From the NCBI RefSeq assembly GCF_900176475.1, contig NZ_FWXX01000001.1, positions 434,001 through 498,000 on the forward strand: DNA of 64,000 bases. Reading direction: 5' to 3'. Below, piece after piece: positions 8,407 to 17,263 of the stretch (positions within the stretch are counted from its first letter, which is position 1; each line of letters opens with the position of its first letter). The position numbers and the translations under genes are program-made. Origin of the DNA: Tropicibacter naphthalenivorans. Its GTDB lineage: Bacteria; Pseudomonadota; Alphaproteobacteria; Rhodobacterales; Rhodobacteraceae. The notes below the pieces were generated by a model. That model had not been told where the DNA came from and did no database searches. It worked only from the letters and a program-made list of their open reading frames with translations.

Positions 8407-8655
8407 TCAGCCGGTCAGCCCATCGTCGTCTTCATAGCGCGCGCGGCTGGCGCTGGGTTTGGCATAGCCGGTCTGCTCGCTGTGCCGGACCACCCAGAGG
8501 TAAGCCCAGATGCCCACCGCCGCGCCCCCTGCCGCCAGCAGCAAGGCCACCGTCATGCGGCTGCCCTCCTCGGGCGGGGTGGTCAGCGCCAGATAGCCAA
8601 AGGCCCAAAAGCCGGCCCACGCCACAACGTTCAAAACTGCGATAATCTTTGCCAT
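8407..8655 (-). CDS. Small two-helix membrane protein in liv operon
   Basis: An 82-residue protein with two hydrophobic helices (about residues 4-24 and 34-56) and a charged tail ending RYEDDDGLTG. It lies between livH and livM on the same strand, a place where no subunit is needed for the canonical transporter. It is probably a conserved accessory of this particular locus. No known domain is recognised. Confidence 0.7.
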   Translation of the reverse strand: MAKIIAVLNVVAWAGFWAFGYLALTTPPEEGSRMTVALLLAAGGAAVGIWAYLWVVRHSEQTGYAKPSASRARYEDDDGLTG

Positions 8656-8730
8656 CTACCCAACCTCTGGCTTTCCTCGTTCCTTGAAACCTCTCGCCCG
8701 GCCTCGTCCTTTGACAGACCGGGCGAGAGT

Positions 8731-9684
8731 CTAGACCCGTTCGATAATGCGTTCCCCGAACAGCCCCTGGGGCCGGAACAGCAGCACGATCAGCGCCAGC
8801 ACAAAGGCAAACCACGTCTCGGTGTTGCCCCCCAGCAAGGGCTGGCCCCAGTAAATCTCGAACAGCTTTTCAAGGATGCCGATCAGCAGCCCGCCAATGA
8901 TCGCGCCGGTGATGGACTCAAGCCCCCCCAGCATCAGCACCGGCAGCGCCTTGTAGGCGATCACCTCCAGGGCAAAGCTGACGCCCGCCCGCGCGCCCCA
9001 TGCGATCCCGGTCACCAAGGCGATGATCCCGGCAATGAACCACACCAGAACCCAGACGGTTTGCAGCGAAATCCCCACGGACAAGGCCGCCTGATGGTCA
9101 TCGCCCAAGGCGCGGATCGCCCGCCCCATCTGGGTGTAGTTCAGGAAGGCCAGCAATCCGCCCACCAGCGCCACCGCCACCACAACCACCGTCATGTCGA
9201 GATGCTGCAAGATCAGCAGCCCGCCCCACGGCTCCAGCACCGTGTCGCCGGTGGGAATGCCCAGCTCTTCGCTGATCATCACCTTGTTTTCACCGCCGAA
9301 AATGATCTCGCCAAAGCCGATCAGGAACAGCGTGATGCCGATGGTCGCCATGAACAGGATAATGTCCGGCTGCCCCACCAGGGGGCGCAAAACCACCCGT
9401 TCAATGCTGACCGCCAAGACGAACATCACCCCCAGCGTCAAGACCACGCTGATCCACGCCGGGATGCCGAACGAGTGCAAACCCACGAGCGTCAGCGCCG
9501 CGAACACCACCATAATCCCTTGGGCAAAGTTGAAAATCCGGCTTGAGCGGAAAATCAACACGAACCCCAGCGCGATCAGCGCATAAAGCACCCCCGATAC
9601 GAGCCCTTCCCACAGCACCTGCAACAAAAAGTCCGGCGCAGAAAACATGTCCGCGAAGGGCGTTACGAAAATATCCTTCAGCAT
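8731..9684 (-). CDS. livH: ABC transporter permease, LivH family
   Basis: A 317-residue inner-membrane permease. It has LivH hallmarks: GLVSGVLYALIALGFVLIFRSSRIFNFAQG near the N-terminus and the cytoplasmic loop MGRAIRALGDDHQAALSVGI. The C-terminal region holds several Gly-rich helices ending LFRPQGLFGERIIERV. It forms the heteromeric channel with LivM. The ATG is preceded by GAGGAGCAGGG, a strong ribosome site. Confidence 0.93.
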   Translation of the reverse strand: MLKDIFVTPFADMFSAPDFLLQVLWEGLVSGVLYALIALGFVLIFRSSRIFNFAQGIMVVFAALTLVGLHSFGIPAWISVVLTLGVMFVLAVSIERVVLRPLVGQPDIILFMATIGITLFLIGFGEIIFGGENKVMISEELGIPTGDTVLEPWGGLLILQHLDMTVVVVAVALVGGLLAFLNYTQMGRAIRALGDDHQAALSVGISLQTVWVLVWFIAGIIALVTGIAWGARAGVSFALEVIAYKALPVLMLGGLESITGAIIGGLLIGILEKLFEIYWGQPLLGGNTETWFAFVLALIVLLFRPQGLFGERIIERV

Positions 9685-9715
9685 CCCTGCTCCTCCTCAA
9701 AAGCCCTTTGCCCGG

Positions 9716-10531
9716 TCAATGTGCCACCCCCAGATAGGCGTCGATGACGTCTTGGTTGTTGCGCACCTCGTCGGGGGTGCCGTCGCCGATCTTGCGCCCG
9801 TAATCCATCACGACCACGCGGTCGGACAGGTCCATGACCACCCCCATGTCATGTTCGATCAAGGCAATGGTCGTCCCGAATTCATCGTTCACATCCAGGA
9901 TAAAGCGGCTCATGTCCTCTTTTTCCTCAACGTTCATCCCCGCCATCGGCTCATCCAGCAGCAGCAGCGACGGCTCTGCGGCCAACGCCCGTGCCAGCTC
10001 GACCCGCTTTTTCAAACCATAGGGCAAGCGCCCAACCGGCGTTTTGCGGATGTTCTGAATCTCAAGGAAATCAATGACCTTCTCGACGATCTCGCGGTTT
10101 TCGATCTCTTCGCGCTGCGCCTTGCCCCACCACAGGGCCTGCGCGCCGATCCCCGCCTTCATATGGGTCAAGCGTCCCGTCATCACGTTGTCCAACACGG
10201 TCATCCCCTCGAACAAGGCAATGTTCTGGAACGTCCGGGCGACCCCCATCCGCGCCACCTCATAGGGCTTCATCGCAGGCCGCTGCGCCCCCTTGTACCA
10301 AACCTCGCCAATCGTCGGCGTATAAAACCCCGATATCACGTTCAGCATCGATGACTTGCCCGCGCCGTTCGGACCAATGATGGCCCGGATTTCCCCCTCG
10401 TGAATATCAAACGAGATATCCGAAATCGCCGTCACCCCACCGAACTTGAGGGTGATGTTCTTCATCTCCATCAGCACGCCGCCAATCTGGCGCCCGTCGG
10501 CGGTGACGTATCCTTCGCTCTGATCCAGCAT
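9716..10531 (-). CDS. livG: ABC transporter ATP-binding protein, LivG family
   Basis: A 271-residue ATPase with Walker A GPNGAGKSSMLNVISG, the signature segment LPYGLKKRVELARALA (the LSGGQ-type site is degenerate, as is common in LivG) and Walker B LLLLDEPMAGMNVEE. An immediately preceding GTG could also initiate; the ATG giving MLDQSEGYVT was preferred. It lies directly after the acyl-CoA synthetase gene and heads the transporter genes. Copy B of the dispersed element lies just upstream. Confidence 0.92.
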   Translation of the reverse strand: MLDQSEGYVTADGRQIGGVLMEMKNITLKFGGVTAISDISFDIHEGEIRAIIGPNGAGKSSMLNVISGFYTPTIGEVWYKGAQRPAMKPYEVARMGVARTFQNIALFEGMTVLDNVMTGRLTHMKAGIGAQALWWGKAQREEIENREIVEKVIDFLEIQNIRKTPVGRLPYGLKKRVELARALAAEPSLLLLDEPMAGMNVEEKEDMSRFILDVNDEFGTTIALIEHDMGVVMDLSDRVVVMDYGRKIGDGTPDEVRNNQDVIDAYLGVAH

Positions 10532-10534
10532 CAC

Positions 10535-10564
10535 GCCCCCTGCTTCTTCTCTTTACAAATATCC
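10535..10564 (-). repeat. Dispersed GGATATTT...GAGAAGAAG element, copy B
   Basis: A minus-strand 30-bp element immediately upstream of livG, identical to copy A at 29 of 30 positions. Its G-rich end (AGGGGGC) reaches to within a few bases of the livG start and may supply the ribosome-binding region. Confidence 0.75.
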
Positions 10565-10601
10565 ATTGCCCGCTCTCGCCGCGCGCCGCGCCTCCGGGCC
10601 G

Positions 10602-12575
10602 TCATTCCGCCGCCACCGCACGCGGGGACACAGGCGCCACCTTCGCGTCACACAGCGTCAAGGTCGCCTTGATCTTGCCCTTGCGGCCATCCTCGTAGGT
10701 GACCTCCGTCTCGGTGTAGACCGTGTCCGACCCGTCATAGAGCGCCGTCAAAAGATCGGCGTATTTCTCGGCAATCACCTTGCGCTTGACCTTACGGGTG
10801 CGGGTCATCTCGCCATCGTCAGCGTCCAGTTCCTTGTGCAAGATCAAGAACCTGTGGACCTGACAACCGGACAGCATCTCGTCCTCGGCCACCGAGGCGT
10901 TCACCTCTTCGACGTGGGCGCGCACGGTCTCGATCACCTGCGGGTGCTGCGCCAGTTCCTGATAGGACGCATAGGCGATGTTGTTGCGCTCGGCCCAGTT
11001 GCCCACCGCCGTCAGGTCGATATTGATAAACGCCGTGCAGCGATCCTTGCCATTCCCAAAGACCACGGCCTCGAGGATGTTGGGGAAAAACTTCAGCTTG
11101 TTCTCGACGTATTTCGGCGCAAACAGCGATCCGTCCGCCATCTGGCCCACATCCTTGGCGCGGTCGATGATCCGCAGATGCCCGCTGCTCTCCTCGATAA
11201 AGCCCGCATCCCCAGTCGCCACCCAGCCCTCGGCATCCTTGGTGCCCGCCGTGCTCTCGGGGTTATTGTAATACTCGACAAAAACACCGGGCGAGCGATA
11301 GAACACCTCGCCATTCTCGGCGATGCGCAGCTCGACCCCCGGCGCGGGCACGCCCACCGTGTCGCTGCGGACTTCGCCATCGGGCTGAACAGTGATGAAC
11401 ACCGACGCCTCGGTCTGGCCGTACAGCTGTTTCAGGTTGATCCCCAGCGAGCGGTAAAAGTCGAAAATCTCCGGGCCAATCGCCTCACCGGCCGTGTAAC
11501 CGACGCGCACCTTGCTGAACCCCATGGCGTTCTTCAGCGGCCCATAGACAAGGAACTCGCCCAACGCGTATTTCATCCGGTCGCCAAAGCTGACCTCTTT
11601 GCCGTCCAAGATCGCCGGGCCAACTTTGCGCGCGTGGTCCATGAAATATTTGAACATGCGCTGCTTGGTGGGGCTGGCGTCCTCCATGCGGATCATGATC
11701 TGCGTCAGCTGTGTCTCGAAAATCCGCGGCGGCGCAAAGTAATAGCTCGGCGCGATCTCGCGCAGGTCGGTCAGCAGGGTCTCGGCGCTTTCGGGGCAGT
11801 TCACGCAGAACCCCGTCCAATACGCCTGCCCGATGGAAAAGATGAAATCCCCGACCCAAGCCATCGGCAGATAGGCCAAGACCTCATCCCCGCGTTTCAG
11901 GTTATCGAACTCCGCCGAAGCCTTGCCGCTCTCGATGATATTGCGGTTGGACAAGACCACGCCCTTGGGCTTGCCCGTCGTCCCCGAGGTGTACAGCATC
12001 ACGCAAGTGCTGTCGTAATCAAGCGCCGCCTTGCGCCGCTCCAGCTCCTTGATGAACTCGTCATAGGCGGCGCGCCCCTGCGCCTGCACATGGCTGTATT
12101 CGTGCAAGCGCGTGTGGTCGTATTTGCGCATCCCGCGCGGGTCGACATAGATCATATGCTCGAACTGGTGCAGATCCTCTTGGATCTCGATCACCTTGTC
12201 GACCTGTTCCTGATCCGCCGCGATGACAAAGCGCGCGCCGCAGTGGCCCAGTACGTACTCCATCTCTTCGGCCACGGCGTCCTGGTACAAGGGCACCGGC
12301 ACCGCCCCGCACATCTGCGCCGCCACCATCGACCAGTACAGCGTCGGACGATTACGGCCAATGATCGCCACGTGATCGCCGGGGTTCACACCAAGGTTGA
12401 GCAAGCCCAAGGCCAGCGCCTCGATCTCATCCTTCGCCTCGGCCCAGGTCCAGCTTTGCCAAATGCCGAATTCCTTTTCGCGATAGGCCGGCGCGTCGCC
12501 AAACTCTTTCGCGTTGCGATCCAATAGCGCAGGGACAGAGCGCAGCCCAGCCACGCCCTCAGCCAAATATGCCAA
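10602..12575 (-). CDS. Long-chain-type acyl-CoA synthetase (AMP-binding enzyme)
   Basis: A 657-residue adenylate-forming ligase that converts a fatty or other organic acid plus ATP and CoA to acyl-CoA. The P-loop motif YTSGTTGKPKGV, the A5-type motif LYGQTEASVF, the hinge aspartate in GWVATGDAGFI and LRIIDRAKD are all clear. The start is taken as TTG (giving MAYLAEGVAGLRSVPALLD) because GGGAGGAAG lies just upstream; no in-frame ATG with a ribosome site is present near that point. It is the first gene of the minus-strand liv-type locus, so substrate uptake and activation are probably coupled. Confidence 0.9.
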   Translation of the reverse strand: MAYLAEGVAGLRSVPALLDRNAKEFGDAPAYREKEFGIWQSWTWAEAKDEIEALALGLLNLGVNPGDHVAIIGRNRPTLYWSMVAAQMCGAVPVPLYQDAVAEEMEYVLGHCGARFVIAADQEQVDKVIEIQEDLHQFEHMIYVDPRGMRKYDHTRLHEYSHVQAQGRAAYDEFIKELERRKAALDYDSTCVMLYTSGTTGKPKGVVLSNRNIIESGKASAEFDNLKRGDEVLAYLPMAWVGDFIFSIGQAYWTGFCVNCPESAETLLTDLREIAPSYYFAPPRIFETQLTQIMIRMEDASPTKQRMFKYFMDHARKVGPAILDGKEVSFGDRMKYALGEFLVYGPLKNAMGFSKVRVGYTAGEAIGPEIFDFYRSLGINLKQLYGQTEASVFITVQPDGEVRSDTVGVPAPGVELRIAENGEVFYRSPGVFVEYYNNPESTAGTKDAEGWVATGDAGFIEESSGHLRIIDRAKDVGQMADGSLFAPKYVENKLKFFPNILEAVVFGNGKDRCTAFINIDLTAVGNWAERNNIAYASYQELAQHPQVIETVRAHVEEVNASVAEDEMLSGCQVHRFLILHKELDADDGEMTRTRKVKRKVIAEKYADLLTALYDGSDTVYTETEVTYEDGRKGKIKATLTLCDAKVAPVSPRAVAAE

Positions 12576-12746
12576 AATTCTTCCTCCCAATGCCAGACGG
12601 GCCGGCACTCTCCTTTGGGCCTCAGGGGGCCCGACCGCTTTTGCGATTCTGTTGCCCACCAAGGTTGAGACCCAGCGTTACGGTCAACTTTTTCCGGATG
12701 ATTTCCCAAATCTAACGAATTGTAACAAAGCGCCGAAACGCGTGCC

Positions 12747-14480
12747 CTAGCCCACCGCTGGCATCCCCAGATAGCGCCGCGCATTGCCGTGAAAAAACGC
12801 CGGAGCGCGCGCCGCCAAAGCGGGCGAGCGGTCAAAAAAAGCAAGGAAAGCATCCAGATAGGCGCGCGTCTCGCCGATCATGTGCGGCATGGACCAATCG
12901 GTGCCAAACACCACCTTGTCGCTGAATTTATACGGGTGCTCCGCCGTTGTCTCGGTATCCAGAAGCAGCGCCTCGAGCCGCTCCAACATCCGGTCCCGCC
13001 GGATTTGCGCCGCCTCTGACTTGCCCAGAATATCGGTCAGATAGCCAAAATCGCAGTACACGTTGGGATAGCGGCGGCACATATCCACGACCTTATAGGC
13101 AAAGGTATTGGGCCAATCCGCCTCTTGCGCGGTCCAGCCGCCCCAATCCCACCGCGTGTGCCCGCCGCCATGGCCAAGGCACAACCACAGGTCCGTCGCC
13201 TCGTACTGGATCATCGCCATGTCCCAAAAGGCCGGGTCGGCGTTGACGCCAAGACCAGTCCTCGCCTCAAAGCCTTCGGGCGTGCAATGCGTGAACAGCC
13301 GCAACTGGTTGTCCGAGAAATAGCGCAGGATCTCTTCCATCACCTCGTTGATGCGGCTGAAGTTCTGAAAGGTCTGCGCGGTTTGGTAATAGTCGCTGTG
13401 CTGCGGGTCGATCGGCGTGATGTAATCGGGGCCATAGCGCCCCCCCGCGGGCAGCAGGGCGGGGTCGATGGCGCGAAAGCCACTGGGCGGATAGATCTTA
13501 AAGCCCGTGATCCCCATCTCGCGCCCGAATTCCACCTTTTCGCGCCAGTACGACCGATGCGCATCGCGCGAGAACGGCTCGACCGACCCAAAAGGCACGA
13601 TCTGCCCGCCGCTTTCCCCCGCCAGCGCCACCGTGCGGCGCATCTGCTGGATGGCATCGACGCGCGGCGGCAACAGCTTGCCGTGTTGCTCTTCGTAGGC
13701 AGAGCCAAGATCGGGCAGCAGGCTGATCAGATGCTCGGGGTCGTAACCGTCCGCGGGCTTGCCCTTGGCATAGTCCGACCGGATCAGGCGCAGCCGCGTG
13801 CGTTCGGAACACAGCATGGAAATGACGAACAACAACAGCTGCTTGGTGCTGCCCAACTGCCCCACCGGCAGTCCCTTTTGGATCAGGGCAGAGCCTTCGG
13901 GCGATGGCGGGTAGTCGTCGTGGGGGGATCTGGCGGCGTGACTGGCGTGGTGGTCCATGAGGCTGCTATGCTCTGCGGCCTCGGCGATCTCTGGCAAGGC
14001 GTGGAACAAGACCTCGGCCAAATCCTGCGCCAGTTGGTCCCGGTCCATCTGGGCGCCGTGCAAGGATTTCCGAATGGTCGTCCCCGGCACGACACCATGA
14101 CGATCCAGCTCGAAGTAGCGCGACATATCGCGGATCGCGTCGCTGATCTGCCGCAAATGGTCGAACACGCTGGGATCGTCCAAGCTGCCTTCGCTGAGAT
14201 CCTCGATCACCTTCAACGCGCGCCGCACGGCGCTGTTCATCAACAGGTCGGGATCGCCGCTCTGGATGGCGTCGACCAGCTCCTGCTCGTCGGGGCGCAG
14301 GTCGCCCACCAAAGACGCCTCGCGAAAACGGCTCAGGAATACAAGCGATTGCAAAAGGCGGGCTGCGGGCTTGGCCAACAACGCTTTGACGTCCCAACTC
14401 AGCAAGATGCCATGCAGCGGTAGATACGCCCCGTTAAAGAAATGCGCGTGCATGTCGATGAATGGATATTGCTTGGTCAT
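12747..14480 (-). CDS. Amidohydrolase-2 family metal-dependent hydrolase
   Basis: A 577-residue TIM-barrel hydrolase. Metal-ligand motifs of the amidohydrolase superfamily are visible: DMHAHFF at residues 9-15, FTHCTPEG and LGHGGGHTRWD in the middle, and FGTDWSMPHM near the C-terminus. It is longer than typical members (300-400), with an inserted helical region at about residues 40-250. No substrate can be assigned. It is transcribed away from the histidine kinase gene, with a 198-bp gap between them. Confidence 0.8.
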   Translation of the reverse strand: MTKQYPFIDMHAHFFNGAYLPLHGILLSWDVKALLAKPAARLLQSLVFLSRFREASLVGDLRPDEQELVDAIQSGDPDLLMNSAVRRALKVIEDLSEGSLDDPSVFDHLRQISDAIRDMSRYFELDRHGVVPGTTIRKSLHGAQMDRDQLAQDLAEVLFHALPEIAEAAEHSSLMDHHASHAARSPHDDYPPSPEGSALIQKGLPVGQLGSTKQLLLFVISMLCSERTRLRLIRSDYAKGKPADGYDPEHLISLLPDLGSAYEEQHGKLLPPRVDAIQQMRRTVALAGESGGQIVPFGSVEPFSRDAHRSYWREKVEFGREMGITGFKIYPPSGFRAIDPALLPAGGRYGPDYITPIDPQHSDYYQTAQTFQNFSRINEVMEEILRYFSDNQLRLFTHCTPEGFEARTGLGVNADPAFWDMAMIQYEATDLWLCLGHGGGHTRWDWGGWTAQEADWPNTFAYKVVDMCRRYPNVYCDFGYLTDILGKSEAAQIRRDRMLERLEALLLDTETTAEHPYKFSDKVVFGTDWSMPHMIGETRAYLDAFLAFFDRSPALAARAPAFFHGNARRYLGMPAVG

Positions 14481-14678
14481 GAAAGAACTCCCGTAAAACG
14501 TGTTCAGGGTGAGCCTTGGTCACGCCTTCGGTCAAGCCCGAACTGGACCTCCCCCAATCCGCGGTCTACCCTGCCCATGGATGCGCAGCGCCCAAGGGAC
14601 GGTGGGTGGGGCGTGGTCCGCAGGACGAGCGTCCGTCCGTCAGGACGGCCCACACACCGGACAGTATACCAAAAACCA

Positions 14679-16568
14679 ATGACCGACGCGCTGACCCAAG
14701 CAGGCCTAAACCTCATCCCGCAGGCCATCACCATCTACGATGACCAGCTGCGCCTCGCGGTCTGCAACACCCGCTTTGGCGAGATGTTCGACCTGCCCGC
14801 GCATCTCACCCGGCCCGGCGCAAGCTTTACCGATACGCTCCGCCATCTGGTCGCCAGCGGCGAATACGGCCCCGTCCCCGACCCCGACGCCTTTGTCAAA
14901 GACCGCGAGGAAACCGCCCGCGCCTTTCAGCCCCACTACATGGAACGCACCCGCGCAAGCGGCCAGACGATCAGCGTCCAGGGCGCGCCCCTGCCGCAGG
15001 GCGGCTGGATCACCGTCTACACCGACATCACGCAGACCAAGACGCAAGAACAACTGCTGCGCACCCGCTCGGAGCTACTGTCCGAAGAAATCCTCACCCG
15101 CTCCGAAGAGCTCAGCGCCACCAACCGCCAACTCGCCGCCGCCAACGCCGCGCTGGAACAGGCCCGCCGCGAACTTGCCGAAACCGAAGCCCGCACCCGC
15201 ACCACCGCCCAGATGATGCCCGCCCATATCGCCCGCGTCGACGCCGCCGGGCATTACACCTTTTCCAACAAACGCCTCGCCGACGTGATGCCCGGACGGC
15301 CCGCGCAGATCCTCGGCCTGCATATCTCGGACGCACTTGGGGAGGCCGCCTACACGCGTGTCCAACCCCACCTTGACGCTGCCTTTCAGGGCCGCCCCTC
15401 GACCTTTGAGTTCACCGACGAGGCCTCTTCGCGCCGCATCCGCGCCGCCTTTACCCCCGATCCAGTGGAACGTGGCGTCTATATCCTGTCTCAGGATGTG
15501 ACCGAAGAAACCCAGATCCGCGCCGCCCTGCAACAGACCCGCCGCCGCGAGATCGCCGCCCAGCTGACCTCTGGCATGGCGCATGATTTCGGCAACCTCC
15601 TGACCATCATCCTCGGGATGCAATCGAAACTCGCGCGCATGGACCTGCCCCCCGAGGCCGAACCGCTGATCTCGGCCACCCTGCACGCGGCGCGGCGTGG
15701 CGGCACGCTTCTGCACCGCATCGCCGACATCACCAGCCAGCGCGCGTGGCAGCCCAAGGCGCTGCGGCTTGGCCCTTTCCTGCACGACCTCGAAACGCTG
15801 GCGACCCCCAGCCTGCCCGCCCGCATCACCCTGCGCACCGACGATCTGACCAACGGCCCGGTGCTGGCGGACCCCGGAATGCTGCAAGACGCGCTGCTCA
15901 ACCTGATCCTCAACGCCCGCGACGCCTGCGCCGAGGCCAAGGGCGCCCATGAAATCCAGGTCGCCGCCCACGAGGTGCAAAAGACATGGCTGCAACTGAC
16001 CGTCTCGGACACCGGCCCCGGCTTTTCCGAGCAATCGCTGACCCGCGCGCTGGACCCGTTCTACACCACCAAGGGGGCCAAGGGCTCTGGCCTCGGCCTG
16101 TCCATGGTCTACGACATGACAAAACTGGCGGGCGGCGCGGTGCGCCTGTCGAACACCGAATTCGGCGGGCAGGTGACGTTGCGCATCCCCCTGCGCCGCG
16201 CCAATCCGCTGCCTCTGGACGGCCTTGTCTTGCTGGTCGAGGACAACCCCGACCTGCGCAGCAGCATCCGCGAGATGCTGACCACGCTGGGGTATACGGT
16301 GGTCGAGGCGGCCTCGGTCCCCGAAGCCCGATCGCTGGCAGAAGGCCTCGACATCGCTCTGGTCCTCTCGGATATCTCTCTCGAGGGCGACGAGACCGGC
16401 CTTGCGCTGCTCGATCACCTGCCCAATCTGCCGGTCTGCCTGATGACATCCCTGCCCGCCGATGACCCCCGCCGCATCCAAGCGACGCAACGTAGCCGCC
16501 TGATACCCAAGCCCTTTAGCGCAAGCAGCCTTGCACAATTCCTAGGCCACGGTACACCAAGAGCATGA
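14679..16568 (+). CDS. Hybrid PAS-domain sensor histidine kinase
   Basis: A 629-residue cytoplasmic sensor. In order: a PAS domain (about 8-117), a coiled-coil (about 118-172), a second PAS domain (about 175-290), the dimerisation and phosphoacceptor region GMAHDFGN, an ATPase domain (NLILNARDA N box, VSDTGPGFS, KGSGLGLSMVYDM), and a C-terminal receiver (VEDNPDLRSS, phosphoacceptor Asp in VLSDISLEGD). No transmembrane helix is visible, so the signal is probably cytoplasmic. The ATG at 14679 has a poor ribosome site; a longer start is possible but would lack domain content. Its stop overlaps the next gene's start. Confidence 0.88.
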   Translation: MTDALTQAGLNLIPQAITIYDDQLRLAVCNTRFGEMFDLPAHLTRPGASFTDTLRHLVASGEYGPVPDPDAFVKDREETARAFQPHYMERTRASGQTISVQGAPLPQGGWITVYTDITQTKTQEQLLRTRSELLSEEILTRSEELSATNRQLAAANAALEQARRELAETEARTRTTAQMMPAHIARVDAAGHYTFSNKRLADVMPGRPAQILGLHISDALGEAAYTRVQPHLDAAFQGRPSTFEFTDEASSRRIRAAFTPDPVERGVYILSQDVTEETQIRAALQQTRRREIAAQLTSGMAHDFGNLLTIILGMQSKLARMDLPPEAEPLISATLHAARRGGTLLHRIADITSQRAWQPKALRLGPFLHDLETLATPSLPARITLRTDDLTNGPVLADPGMLQDALLNLILNARDACAEAKGAHEIQVAAHEVQKTWLQLTVSDTGPGFSEQSLTRALDPFYTTKGAKGSGLGLSMVYDMTKLAGGAVRLSNTEFGGQVTLRIPLRRANPLPLDGLVLLVEDNPDLRSSIREMLTTLGYTVVEAASVPEARSLAEGLDIALVLSDISLEGDETGLALLDHLPNLPVCLMTSLPADDPRRIQATQRSRLIPKPFSASSLAQFLGHGTPRA

Positions 16569-17260
16569 GCGCTTTGGTCACCATCCTCGACGACGAACCG
16601 GCCATCCGAGAGATGCTGTCGGACGCGTTGCAGGATGCCGGTTTCCAGACCATGACATTCTCTCGCGCCACCGAATTCGAAGCCGCCCTGCGCCGCACCA
16701 CCCCCGATGTCTGCCTCGTGGACCTCGGCCTGCCCGACCGAGACGGGCTGTCGCTGGTGCACCGTCTGGCGCTGGAACAGGGGGCGATTGTCATCATCAT
16801 TTCCGCCCGCGCGCAAACGCAGGACAAGATAACGGGGCTGGAACTTGGCGCAGACGATTACATCATCAAGCCTTTCGATCCCGCCGAAGTGGTCGCCCGC
16901 ATCCGCGCCCGCCTGCGCACGCCCAAACGCGCCGCCAGCTCGAACACCGCGCGCTTTGCCGGTTGGACGGCGCATTTCGACCGGTTCGCGCTTGAGGCCC
17001 CAGACGGCATCGAAACCGCCTTTTCCCAAGCCGAGGGCGAAGTCCTGCGCCTCTTCCTTGATGCCCCCAAGCGGCTGATCTCGCGCGCGCAAATGCAAGA
17101 GAGCCTTGGCGGCAACGCGGGCGAAAGCTTTGACCGCGCCATGGATGTGCGCATCTCGCGCCTGCGCACCAAGTTGAACGAAGACCCGAAAAACCCGCGC
17201 CTGATCAAGACGATCTACGGCGCGGGCTACATCTTTGTCAGCGATGTGGAGTGGGTCTGA
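16565..17260 (+). CDS. OmpR-family two-component response regulator
   Basis: A 231-residue DNA-binding regulator. The N-terminal receiver has the acidic pocket DDE (9-11), phosphoacceptor Asp53 in CLVDLGLPDRDG and Lys in IIKPFDPAE. The C-terminal winged helix ends with the usual DVRISRLRTKL and IKTIYGAGYIFV motifs. The ATGA overlap with the upstream hybrid kinase shows translational coupling and makes the kinase its likely partner. The target genes are unknown; the convergent PepSY gene is one candidate only by proximity. Confidence 0.93.
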   Translation: MSALVTILDDEPAIREMLSDALQDAGFQTMTFSRATEFEAALRRTTPDVCLVDLGLPDRDGLSLVHRLALEQGAIVIIISARAQTQDKITGLELGADDYIIKPFDPAEVVARIRARLRTPKRAASSNTARFAGWTAHFDRFALEAPDGIETAFSQAEGEVLRLFLDAPKRLISRAQMQESLGGNAGESFDRAMDVRISRLRTKLNEDPKNPRLIKTIYGAGYIFVSDVEWV

Positions 17261-17263
17261 CGG

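Noticed and set aside
14481-14678. A longer N-terminus for the hybrid histidine kinase starting upstream
   Set aside because: The added residues are Arg/Pro/Trp-rich, match no domain, and lie over the promoter region shared with the divergent amidohydrolase.
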